Below, piece by piece: positions 47,528 to 58,446 of a stretch of 64,000 nucleotides of DNA. The notes below the pieces were generated by a model. That model did no database searches. It was given only the letters and a program-made list of their open reading frames with translations, and had not been told where the DNA came from. Each line of letters starts with the position of its first letter. Position 1 is the first letter of the stretch. Source of the DNA: Ampelocalamus luodianensis (Eukaryota > Streptophyta > Magnoliopsida > Poales > Poaceae); assembly GCA_036346255.1 (NCBI GenBank), contig CM070620.1, positions 16,542,671-16,606,670 of the forward strand. The letters run 5' to 3'. The position numbers were made by a program, and so were the translations under genes.

Positions 47528-49560
47528 CGTCGTAACCCGGATTAATATCCTGCATCCTCAGGCATAATGAACTAGTCCCATGATCAGTAGCTAGTTCACA
47601 CAGTAAACAAATATGGTAACAAATTCATATCACGACTTTATTATTAATCAACAGAGTTTATTACAAAAGAGGCTTACAGCCAACAATAAAGAACACAGCG
47701 GAAGACGAAGAAGTAGTAGGGTCCAGCACCGCCACAGCAATCGATCGAAGCGCCTAGTCGCCGTGGTCCATCTCGATAGCAAAGTCCTCCTCCTCTGAAA
47801 TTTTGTTTGCATAAAGCAAGGTGAGCACAACTTCCGTGCTCGCAAGTTACACCCGTCAAATAACAGAATGACATGCATATATGGATGTAACAAGGATGGC
47901 TTATGGGTTGATTTGCATAAAGCAGCATTTTCTTTAAATACTTGTACTAAGTCCAAAGCAGTTAACTAAAATTCATTTTATAAATTCTCAATTTTATAGT
48001 CAGATAACATTCACACATGAATGGTGAAGGATACCCTCCTATCACATGGCTTCCTGCCCAAGTCCCAATTGGATTGAAATCCAAATCATTTGATAAAGTC
48101 TTTTGAAATCAAAACCAAAGTCTAACTTTGAGCAGTTCTGCTAGCATGTCCATGACCGTGGACACGGCTATTCGAATAGTTTTACACTCTGTAGAGGTTG
48201 TATAGCTTTACCCACAAGACACGACTTCTCTAGTTTATTCGGCATCCATCGATACCACCGCTCACTACCGTAGGTAAGCAGTCTAGAGCATGTGTCAAGG
48301 CCTTTACAATGCGCTATTCCACCGTAGTTGCCCCTCGCTAAGGTTTCACCACCCCCTTTGGAATAAATACCTCCGGGTTCGGGCCCCCTCTTGCGCTAGG
48401 TAGGACTAACATAAGTCATAACATGACTACCCATTGCATCTGTAGGGAACGACCACGGTGGAACATTGCAAAATTAGTCAGCCAGGTCCTACTCCCCATA
48501 CTGAGGACATGTGGTGGTACGGTATGGCTTAGCATCATACACTCGAAGACCGGTCCTTAACTGACTTGGGCAACTTTCCAACAAAACCCATGTGCCTCAA
48601 CCATCCCCGATTGAGCCCGTGCATAAACATGCACCCACCAAACTTCCATTATACCCAAGTCCAAACCCATTTTTATTTTATTTTCCAAGTATAAGCATTT
48701 TATGAACTTTCTATGGCAAAACAATACCATAGACCCAATTTAAATCACATTTGAAAGATTTAGCTAAAACTTCCCAAATACAAGATTTGATTTAAGCATT
48801 GGCTAAGCATTTAATTATTTCCAATATTATTTTATCTAATGGTGACAAGGAAACGATAATCAACATTCAAATTGGTTATACATAAGGAATTGGAATAACT
48901 AAGTATTTAAACAGGGGATTAAAATATCTGGATAAAAATTATGCATGCAATAGTAATTTAAAAACAGAATTAAATACATTTAAAATAATAGGATCGATAT
49001 GATCAAGGGTATAACTTGCCTTGCTTGTTTACTCGTTGTTCTTAAACGGCGTCGAAATCCGATCGTCCGAAGTCGTCGAAATCTATACGTGAAAACAAGC
49101 TAAATTCAAATAACACTCAAATAAAATCCAAATAAAATCCAAAATGAACACTGGGAGGAAGGTATCGACTTTATATGAATTTAGGAAGTTGAATCGACGG
49201 AATAGTAGTTCGTATGAAGGAGAACGAACATCCGGAAGGTTGATTATCATATGAAAAGATGAAATTCCGAATTTCAGAATTTAAGGAATTACTCTTTTGA
49301 AGGAAGTCCCTTTATTGTGTTAGCATGATGTCTGCAGGTGGGAAAATGAATTTTCGGTCGAATTTATTTTGTAAAGAAAAATGGTTGGAGTCAATGACAT
49401 GTGGGTCTAAGTCCACGAAAATGGGTTTGGTCCACGGTAGACCGGCTCAAGGAATAGTGCCTGCCACGCAAGCGCACACGTGGGCTGCCACGTGGGCTTG
49501 GGGCGGTGAGGTGGCCGTGGCATGGCAGTGGCGAATTATTGCGAATTTCAAAATTTTGTT

Positions 49561-50165
49561 TGAATAGAAAGGTAGATAATATTGAAAGGAATATGTAGGT
49601 AAAAGGGTTCGAGCAATTACCCAACGGATGAAGAGATCGGGCTCGCCGGAGTTTTCGTCGAACTTGGGGAAGAAAATGTGGCCAGTGGTGAAAAATTAAG
49701 TGAATCAAAATTCCACTTGAATAGAAATGTGGATAATCTCAATAGGAACTCATGGGTCAAATTTGGTGCACAACGGAGCAACAGATGAGGAGATCGGGCT
49801 CGCCGGAGTTGTCGCCGGAGTTGGAGAAGATGACCGTCGGTACTTTTATGGCCGCGGTGAACCAATAGGATAATCAAAATTCGGCTTGAATAGAAATGTA
49901 GAGAATCTCGAGAGGAACTCACCGGTAAAATTTGGCCAACAATGGAGTTGCGGATGAGGAGATCGGGCTCGCCGGAGTTGGAGAAGATGACCGTAGGTAC
50001 TTTTATGGCCGCAGTGAACCATTAGGATAATCAAAATTCGGGTTGAATAGAAATGTAGAGAATCTTGAGAGGAACTCACCGGTAAAATTTGGCGAACAAC
50101 GGAGCTACGGATGAGAAGATCGGGCTTGCCGAAGTTGTCGCTGGAGTTGGAGAAGAAGGGCTAGC
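49561..50165. repeat. Tandem repeat, about 157-169 bp unit, about 3.5 copies, in the solo LTR
   Basis: The phrase GATCGGGCT recurs at 49635, 49792, 49961 and 50118, with whole units alike (GAGATCGGGCTCGCCGGAG; GAATAGAAATGTAGAGAAT; GAGAGGAACTCACCGGTAAA). It lies just downstream of the LTR TATA box on the minus strand, so it would be in the 5' transcribed leader. Confidence 0.85.
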
Positions 50166-50237
50166 CGAGGGGGTTTCGGGAGGATTTTAGCAAATCTCAG
50201 TGAGAGGCATGAGGAATGGGGTGGAGGCTACTGCTCA

Positions 50238-50244
50238 ATTTATA
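50238..50244 (-). promoter_or_regulatory. TATA box of the solo Tekay LTR
   Basis: Minus-strand CACTATAAATTG, about 820 bp into the LTR, ahead of the tandem repeat. Confidence 0.5.
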
Positions 50245-51997
50245 GTGAGCAGGAAAGAATATGATTGGCGAATTCTGTCACAAGTTATGGCCGAAATTAC
50301 GACTTCATTGAGTTATCTGTAGCAGACGGAATATTCCCAGAATTTCTAAGGAATATTCTTTTTGAAAATTCGGAAAGACTCAATTAATTCGGAAAAATAG
50401 AAAATTAATTCCAAAAATCTGAAATAAATCACAGGTATTAAATACAATATTTTGAATTCAAATAAATATTATTAATAATAATAACAATTTTATTATTACA
50501 CATTAATTATTTTTATATTGCTAAAAATTGATTTTAAACTTGAAAAATAGTAATATAGGTCTAAAAATTCAATGAATTTTCAGAGTAGTTAAATAGGGTA
50601 TTTTGAGATTAAATAAAATATTTTCCACACAAATTTGGTTTTCATTTGCGGACAGCAATTCATTTTTAATTGCTAGATATTACAAAAATCAAAAAGGGAC
50701 TTTTAGAAAATAGCAAATAGAGTTCCAAAATTCTATAAAAAATTCACAAAAATACCTTGAATTATTTTGAACTTAATAAAAATAATTCCAACTTAAAGTT
50801 GGCTTTTATTTTTTGAACATCAATTATTTTTTAAAAAATAAATAGTAAAAAGCTTTTAAAATTCCACAAAATTCCAGAAATTACTTAAAATTTTATTTTT
50901 TCACTTTAAATCTAATAAAAACTCATAAAACTCAATAAATTTTATTTTTGGCTTTTAAAATCTTAGAAATTCAAGAAAACCAAGAAAATACTATTGAAAC
51001 TCAGAAAATCTAAAAAATAATTTTATTAATTTTTATTTTGGCAACAGAACTTTGGGATGTTACAGTAACTCTCTAAGAGTTAGAATCCTTATACAAATAA
51101 TTGAGTTAAGAAAATGTTTCATGTTGATGTTATTGCGCGAGTATGTTGGATTGTGAGAATTTTAGGGATTTAATCTGAGGTTTCCGCTATCTTCTATATG
51201 ACAAGTTCATTGTAGGAGTCTTGGAGTTTAAATTTGAGCTTCACATTTTATGCTAGGGCTTTGAGTCACCCAATGATTATGTGTAGAGGAAGTAGAATAA
51301 GGGTGGATTGCGAACAGTGGAATGATAATTGATAACACCCTTCTGATGTAGTACATGAGATTATGTGATGTGAATTCTGAGTTATTTGTTATCAAAGGGT
51401 TGAGGTGATATGATTGTGTGAGAGATCTAATTTGGGGATACTTTCTGAGTGCCATCTGTCAAATTAATTCTGTTAGTAAAGGAAATTGGTTAGAGAATAT
51501 TTTGTGAGATCATTACAGTCCCTCTTCAGCGGTGTAGATGAGGTGTTTCGATTTGGGTTTGGCGTTGAGATTGCCAAGTTAAGAGTAATAAGTTAGTGTG
51601 TTGTGCGATGATTGGGATTCCTTAGTTTGAGAGAAATTTTAGTCGTAAAAGAGAAACTGATAATTTGATGCTTCCTCAAGAAGTGAATCGTTTTCCTGAA
51701 TCTCGTTTGAGTTTTGTGCTGTTGACCATTGTCTTTCGCAAGTTGAGCTCGGCATTTATGTGGGCGTGTGTGATTCTTTCCAGTTCAGATGGGATAAAAG
51801 AAACATTTGATTTGGGCATTCGAGTTATTTCTCATTTGGAATTCGTGACGTTTATTCGCAACCTGCCACTTGGAAAATGGAAATGGTTTTCGTGATGAAA
51901 TTCCTATTTCTAGATTTAACTCTTTAGTACCGAGCTGGTAACGCATAGTTGCGATGTGAGTCTTTCATTTTCAAATGAGTTTTGTTGATACAAGAGT

Positions 51998-52430
51998 TTG
52001 CTCAAAGAGAGTTCTGTTGTGTGTTTCTGGTTAAAGGAGGTGATCCTTGCTTCAGTGAAGAGTGCATTTGAGAGGTGGAACGATAATTCCGTGTTCTATG
52101 TGCTTGCGGTGTGGTTTGGTATCAATGGGAAGGTTAGGCCAAGGTACATTTGGTTGTTTTCGCGAGTTGTCGTATCGCTAAAACCGTCTCGAGTTCCCTA
52201 CGCGGTGTACACAACTTTTGGTTTGTTCTGGAGCTGAGTGAGTACTTGGGAGATTCAGAGTTTGCTATTCGTTAACAACGTTGACCATCGAGTAAGATCT
52301 TACCTTCGAGTCTTATCCGATGAGTGTACCTGAAAGTACCAGGTTGAGTTTTAGTTCAGACGTCGTTTTACGTCATTGAGTTGTGATCTCTTCAGTCGAG
52401 AGAGAGGCTACTTGGGGTTGGAGAGTCGCC
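51998..52430 (+). pseudogene. Gypsy integrase C-terminal remnant with chromodomain-like tail
   Basis: The plus frame 51998-52237 reads VFYVLAVWFGINGKVRPRYI, which I align with the gypsy integrase C-terminal block (V-L-V-P, FG-KGKL-PRYIGPF). In a shifted frame SLRGVHNFWFVLE matches the block usually reading VHNVFHVS. Near 52395-52410 REATWGW recalls the EATWE tail motif. Heavily decayed. This shows the element was once an autonomous gypsy family. Confidence 0.6.
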
Positions 52431-52552
52431 GTGTGAGTGTTGTGCGGATTTGTTATAACGCGTATCCGTTTACCATTGTTATTTTTTTTCCACGCCGTGT
52501 TTCTCTCGTAGATCGGCGTTTAGATTCTGGTCGAATCTGTTAAGAGGTAGAA

Positions 52553-54349
52553 TGTAATACCCGATTTATTCTAAGGAAGAAATCATTCAAAAGAGAAGAA
52601 TAGAATTAAGAAAGAGGGTTTTTCACTTTTCTTGGCAACCTGGGCCTCGGGCCTTGGCCCCGGAGGCCCATGGGGGGCCAACCACCTATAAAAGAAGGGG
52701 GAAAACCCTAGACTGGCACTGTAGCTATAGTGTCGCCGCTCTGATGCATCATTGCATGATGCCTTGCCTCTGAGGCCGCTCCTTCCGCCGCGGTGTTCGC
52801 AAGGAAGGAGAAGGAAGGACTGCATTGGTTGGCCGAAAGGAGGGACGAGGGATCTTCTTCGTGGGGGATCGTTCAGTGTCTCCCTAAGATTCTACAAGGG
52901 TAATGATTCTCGATTATCATTGGTTGTTTAGTCGTAGAGGAGAAATCGAATAGATTTTATTGGATCAATATCGGTCTGCTGTTCACATCAATCTATCCAG
53001 ATTGTTGCGTAGGCATTTTCGTGATCTTAGAGGCCTAACCAGTAGTTTTGATCTCCTAGAGATATCTAGATTATGTTCTTAGCTTTCGGTGGCCGCCAAG
53101 AACACCTGATTCTGACATTCGAGTCAAAAGTTATGATACATTTGGTATCTGCTGTCTAGATCTATGACGAGATTAGTCTGTTTTGTTATTTCGTAAAATA
53201 TGAATTTGTAATTGGAAGAATCTGGGTTTTCACCCAATTAGGTTATTGTAGATAATTTGATAACCTTTCTAAATTGTTAAAGAACGTTCAATTCGGAGTT
53301 CTTCGCGTTCTTATTTCAGTTATTTAATTTTTTAGGAGGTGAAGCTTCGGGTTTAGGAGCACCATCTTTTCCTCTAACGCTAAGCGTCATGATGAAGGCA
53401 AGTACACTGACGTTTGTATGAATTGTGTATGTTGGATGCTGGATGTTCGTACTGTGTTTTCATTTGATACGTGAGAAGTTTCGATGATTATGTTTCTTCT
53501 GTATGTGAAATTCATATGTTCAAAGATGATCTTTGGTCGTTGTTCTTAAGTATATTCATGCACCCATGTTCAAGTCCGTCCACGGACTGAGTCTAAAGTT
53601 GCATCTATGTTCATGTTCCGCCCACGGGAGTAGAGTTTAAAGTCCCATCAATTCCAAAGATGGACATGTGAGTCCCACCATTCCAATGTGGGCGGTTTGG
53701 ACACCGTATGAAACGTTCTTCATACGGTATTTTGATCCCCGTATTTGATAAATACGAAGCTTAAGTGAGCACCGACGGTGTGTCACCGCTATATCTGGAG
53801 CATATGCATGTGTGCGGTCAATCCTTTGAATTTGAACATTCATCTCATATCTTCATAAGTATTCATTTGTTGTATGTTCAGAGGTTGAGAAGAGATTGTC
53901 TTCTTCATGTTGGTTGTTTGTTCTTATTCATTGTACTTGCTTGAGTCTTGGACTCACTCTTGCTTTGTTTATTTATTTTTAGGTGATCGTTGATGAAGTT
54001 TCTCTTAGGAGGAGTAGACATGCACTACTCAAATACATCACTTTACACTAGTTGAATAAAAGATCTGCTTTGCTACCTTACATTAGTGAATTGTTGGATT
54101 GTAATAAATAAACTTAGACTTGGATGGTACCTTCCTTATCATTGAGTTTGTTTAAATAATGTTTATATTTATTGATTATTCGTTGATAGGATTATCTTAG
54201 TGGATCCAATATTACATTTCCGTTTATGTTCCAATTGTTGATGATCTACTTAACTTAGTAGATGAATTACTGTGAAAATTATTCCGCTGTATAGTTACAT
54301 GTTAGGTCTTTAGGTAGCATTTTGGCTTCCGAATAGCTAGGGTGTTACA
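52553..54349 (+). repeat. 3' LTR (1797 bp) of the old gypsy element
   Basis: Starts TGTAATACCCGATTTATTC, ends GGGTGTTACA. The central 53300-53845 segment (about 545 bp) has no counterpart in the 5' LTR, which has a different 111-bp segment there; flanking parts are nearly identical. Confidence 0.85.
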
Positions 54350-54354
54350 GTTAT

Positions 54355-54434
54355 ACCCCTTCTGTGGTGTTTCTTCTGTTGGGATCAGCTGTACCTTTTA
54401 TTTTTCTCTGTTTCCTCCTGCTTTATTAATATAA
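54355..54434 (+). mobile_element. Probable LINE 3' tail, right half
   Basis: Continues the sequence broken at 43345; ends CTGCTTTATTAATATAA next to the Helitron copy B terminus. See the left half. Confidence 0.3.
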
Positions 54435-54710
54435 CTAACATGGTGGCCCACGTATTTAAGCGGCTAGATTTATTTTAAAGTTTATAGTGATAAATGATAT
54501 AACTTAGATGCTTCAGAATATATTTACGTGTCTTGTAGTTATTTAGATTTTCAAGATATCATAAACATTAGAAAATGACAATATAAACTTGAAGGAAAAT
54601 GCAACTTGAGTAACGTAATTGAAGTATGAGCTTTAACAGAAGAAAATCATGAGTATAATAAGTTAACCACTCTCCATTATGTATGCATCTTGTAGCTGCA
54701 TGCCTTTAAC

Positions 54711-55446
54711 TCTTTTCTAAAATATTTGCATGCAGTTTGGATCCTATCCGAAGTTTTAGCCTTGCCCTTTCCATTGACCCTAGTCTTAGCCTTCTTCTTC
54801 AAGCTCGTACTCTTTTGCACCATCATCACATGACTGTTGCTTTTCTTAATGCTGTCTTCCGCAGTCTTGAGCACCATATGCGATTCGTGCAATTCTTGTC
54901 TAAACTATTCATATGGAAGTTCGAATGAACGCCCATAGCTTGCGTGAAGCGAAGCAAGAATCAAATCAGAGCCAACTCTTAACTAAGTGGAAAACCAAGT
55001 TTTCTAAGCTCATGTGTAACCAACCATCTTGATCACATGTGGCTCACCGGACTACCTCGGCTAGCTTACAACCAAACAATTTCTTTGAGATCTCATATCT
55101 CTCAGTTCTTGCTTGTGTCTCAAACATGCCTTTGAGCGCTATGATCATATCGTAGGCCTCAATGTTCTCAAACTGCTTCTGAAGGTCTGAGTTCATAGCA
55201 GCAAGCATGAGACAGCTAACATCAAGGGACTCATCACATGCCTTTTATAGGCACTTTTAAGAGCAAAGAAGAACATTTTCGAGAGGCACATCTGAATTGG
55301 TTCCTCTAGAACATGTTCCTTTTATCTTTCCTAAGAACAATTCTTAGGTTGCGGGACCAATCCGCAAAATTTGTTCCATTCAGTTTTTCCTTATCAAGTA
55401 CCAAACGTAAAGCAAAACTGGATGTTGGTACAGTAGTTGGTGCCAT
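54711..55446 (-). pseudogene. Copia gag fragment (Angela-like), broken
   Basis: Minus strand from about 55446: APTTVPTSSFALRLVL, then LNGTNFADWSRNLRIVLRKD, the standard N-terminus of copia gag (UBN2 family). After stops and frameshifts the later segment at 54892-54740 reads MVLKTAEDSIKKSNSHVMMV and a Lys-rich stretch (KKKAKTRVNGKGKAK), which in intact elements precedes the CCHC knuckle. The knuckle is replaced by the deletion junction. Confidence 0.75.
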
Positions 55447-56845
55447 GATCTACAACATAAAATATGCAAAACTAAGACATATGTTCAAAAGTAACTTGTA
55501 TTAAACAATTTAATAAAGATACTCCCACTAAATACCATATCCCTCTTATGACATTCTAGTGATTCAAGATCCATAATTAATTAATCTCCTAGTGAGCTTT
55601 GGCATCACTGCTAGAAGATTAGTGAATATGGTAAGCAACCCTTTGCTAATCATATCTCTATATGACTCTTGTTGTTGGGCAACATCTTTATGCTCCAAGA
55701 CTCCAACCCTATGCCCCAAGGTCCATAACTGTATGATGGCCTTGTCAAGTTAGACCAATGCTAAGTGTGTAAGTGTCTGACACAAACCCATCTAGTCAAG
55801 GAGAGTTAATGGCACTCTGCTTTGGCAAGACCTACCATTAAAATACAAGACTTTGGATGGTGCAGCAAATTGGGAGGGCATCAATTTTAACTCAATATTA
55901 AGTGAGGGAATTATACTTCTACCAGGTCAAGAGCATTCAAAGCAATTAAATAACATGCATAGAAATAAAAGAACAAAAGAAAGACATTCACAGACAATCA
56001 TATTGTATTGTGATATAGTATGACCCTTCCACATGGTGATCTCCATCACCGTGCTTCCTGTTCGCCATGTCTCCAAGTGGCCAAGACCTCCAAGTACTCC
56101 CACTAAACTATTACTGCTAATAGCACTAGTGATAAAATACAAAGAGTGAAGAAGCATCACAAGTCGACACACAGGCCATTATACAAATATAGACAGCCTT
56201 GGGCTGCAATAAGCATGACACACAGGTCATGAACATTACACACATTCATGCATCTCATACATTACGGGTCATACTATTCACAAAATCCTGCAAAAACAAG
56301 TTAGATATAGAATCGCATTCTATCTAACGAATGACGTGAATTAGCGATACCAAAAACCAAGTTAAGGTCCTAATCCACAGGGGTGGCAACCCGCACTAGA
56401 AGGGCGGAAACCCTATCTATATTCTAAGGTCCTTTTTGGTGGTGAGGGGCGGGTCACAGGGCGCAGACCTGATGCGAAAATTTTGACCACGAGATCCAAT
56501 CTACTACTTCGTCCTTGTAAATCGCATTGGATTAATCACATTAACCCTTTTCGATCGCTACTCGATTCGATCAATCGATTGATCTTCGCGTGCTCCATGG
56601 ATTTCGATCATCACCGCCACCCGATGGCGTAAACCCGACCATGAGGCAAGTCGTGATACGACCACAAAACACGATCATGGAATAACAATCATGAACCTAT
56701 CTTACGACCACCGCACAAAGACGATCATATCGACCATCGCCAAAAACGATCTATCACATAGAACGACTAACGTAAATGTAAAAGATCACATCTATGACCC
56801 CTGCAAAACACAATATGCATCTAATCCGAATCTAAAACTAGACGA
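55447..56845 (-). other. Untranslated leader between primer site and gag of the Angela-like element
   Basis: No domain in any frame. The length (about 1.4 kb) fits BARE-1-like leaders. The 81-codon minus ORF at 55927-56172 is not recognised. Confidence 0.5.
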
Positions 56846-56861
56846 GATGGCTCTGATACCA
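56846..56861 (-). other. Primer binding site of the Angela-like element
   Basis: Minus-strand TGGTATCAGAGCCATC, the classical initiator-Met-tRNA type site, one base after the LTR end. Confidence 0.85.
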
Positions 56862-56862
56862 C

Positions 56863-58446
56863 TGAAGGATCGCGGGAAGGCTACGATAGCACAAACAAAA
56901 AAAATTACCGTGCAACCAAGGAACCTCCGCTAGTAATAGATCATGAGATTACCACTAGACACGCCGACTCGTAGCGGAAGTAGAGTCGATGTAGCGAGTT
57001 GAAGCGATCGTAGTCGCATTTGCCGCGCCTTCTCCTCCTACTCGATAAACGCCTTGAGTCGCGGATCGTCCTAGTACCGATGCTTCGCAACAACACCTCC
57101 AAGGTATCCACACGCACGGTAGGGACACCACGCCGCAGAGTGCTAGCGCCGGCGGCGTGGTTGAGGAGAGCGTGGCTATTAGGGTTCGGGATTTCTTCCG
57201 AAAGATTGATCAATCATACCCCATGCCACCGCCTCTATATATAGGCATCCATATTGGGTCCTCAACCCGTGGCCCATTAGGAACTCGTGGCCTATAAGAA
57301 TTCAGATCTCCATCCAAATCAAATTCTAGCCCTTTAAGTGTGTGACCCTATAGGTTCGTGTGTAATCGGTTGTGACTCGAAACTCTTTCCGATCACGAGT
57401 CGTCGTGTACCTAGCAGCACATAACGATTCGGAACACACAGAATATTTGATCGAACCTTAATGCAATATGATCTACGACTGTGTCCTTATCACTTACGAC
57501 CACTCGTGCATTTAGTCACGATCAGCTCATAATTAGTTACAACCAGATTCAGAACTCTTTACGACCGCTAGTACCTAACTACAACCAGCTTGCAACTCCA
57601 CGACTAGTTGGTGGTTATGTTGAGTAGTCTTCGACTAGGTCGCATCTCCATACGACTTCGACCACTCTACGACTTCAGCTAGTCTATGACTTCGGGAACT
57701 TAACGACCGCTTGTGTATTCTCCCTTTGCCTCACGACATCTGGTTGAACTCCAGGTGAGATAACATGTTATCCATGGACTATTCAAAACTTTCGATCAAG
57801 TGTCGAATAACTTCATGTGGTCGACACTTCGACCACTAGTGGCATGGCCATGCACTTTCTTTATTCGACCACAACGAGGCCCGAGATATCTCTCCGTTAT
57901 GTTAGGAGGGCAAATCCCATATCCGACAATCACATTCCTCTGCATGTTTCATAGCATACCCAAAGCTACCTTTATAACTACCCAGTTACGGAGTGGCGTT
58001 TGGTAACCCCTAAGAGTGCCATTACACATGTAGGAAACCATGCTGATCTCAGGTCTAAGGATTATACATCATCATTACTTGAGACCAACTAACGACACAT
58101 AGAATCATAATAATCTCAATAGTGTCTCAAGGTGGGTCTTATCCAACACCATGTTCTCTAACATGTGTCCATATTATTGATTTTATATCTCCATATCTAT
58201 GACCTGTGAAACATGGTCATCAACCAATACATATGCTAGTCTATTCATATGTGTCCTCATATGTTTTCGACCAGGGAACATTTAAAAATAATTATCGCAG
58301 AAATACAGAGTTTCACAATCAAGTCACATACTTGATGACAAATATTAACGATATAATTCTAGGAACAAGATAACACATTATCCAATGTTATGAACATAAT
58401 GTAATATAATCATCTCTATGATTGCCTCTAGGGCATATTTCCAACA
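56863..58446 (-). repeat. Angela/BARE-like 5' LTR (1584 bp)
   Basis: On the minus strand it starts TGTTGGAAATATGCCCTAGA, the hallmark start of Angela/BARE LTRs, and ends GATCCTTCA next to the primer site. TATA box (minus TATATATAG) at 57242-57235, about 1.2 kb from the start, as expected. Confidence 0.85.

Larger units (their letters stand above)
47528..51064 (-). repeat. Solo Tekay-like LTR, about 3.5 kb, minus strand
   Basis: The right end reads TTTGGGATGTTACA at 51064; the left end is near CGTAACCCGGATTAATATCC (47531), a decayed TGTAACACCC-type end. Flanks GTAAT (47523-47527) and GTAAC (51065-51069) look like a target duplication with one change, so it is a solo LTR inside the old gypsy element. 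Bases 48130-48220 match the LTRs at 7860-7920 and 58960-59040. No coding region. Confidence 0.7.
43346..54354 (+). mobile_element. Old, complete-ended Ty3/gypsy element with near target duplication
   Basis: Direct LTRs at 43351-44710 and 52553-54349, flanked by TTTAT (43346-43350) and GTTAT (54350-54354), 4 of 5 matching. The internal part (44711-52552) is split by a solo Tekay LTR at about 47528-51064. Without it the interior is about 4.3 kb, so part of pol is probably deleted. A decayed integrase C-terminus (52040-52430) shows gypsy ancestry and plus orientation. Purine tract TAAGAGGTAGAA (52541-52552). Confidence 0.8.
54704..58446 (-). mobile_element. Angela/BARE-like copia element, 5' part only, minus strand
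   Basis: 5' LTR (58446-56863), primer site (56861-56846), about 1.4 kb leader, and gag. Everything from the gag zinc knuckle onward, including pol and the 3' LTR, is absent; the gag runs straight into Helitron sequence at about 54703. The long leader before gag is typical of the BARE/Angela group (family knowledge). Confidence 0.8.

Noticed and set aside
49391..50079. Three overlapping minus ORFs in tandem units
   Set aside because: Produced by the repeat itself; not a CRISPR array or a gene family, since units are continuous with no spacers and the DNA is eukaryotic.
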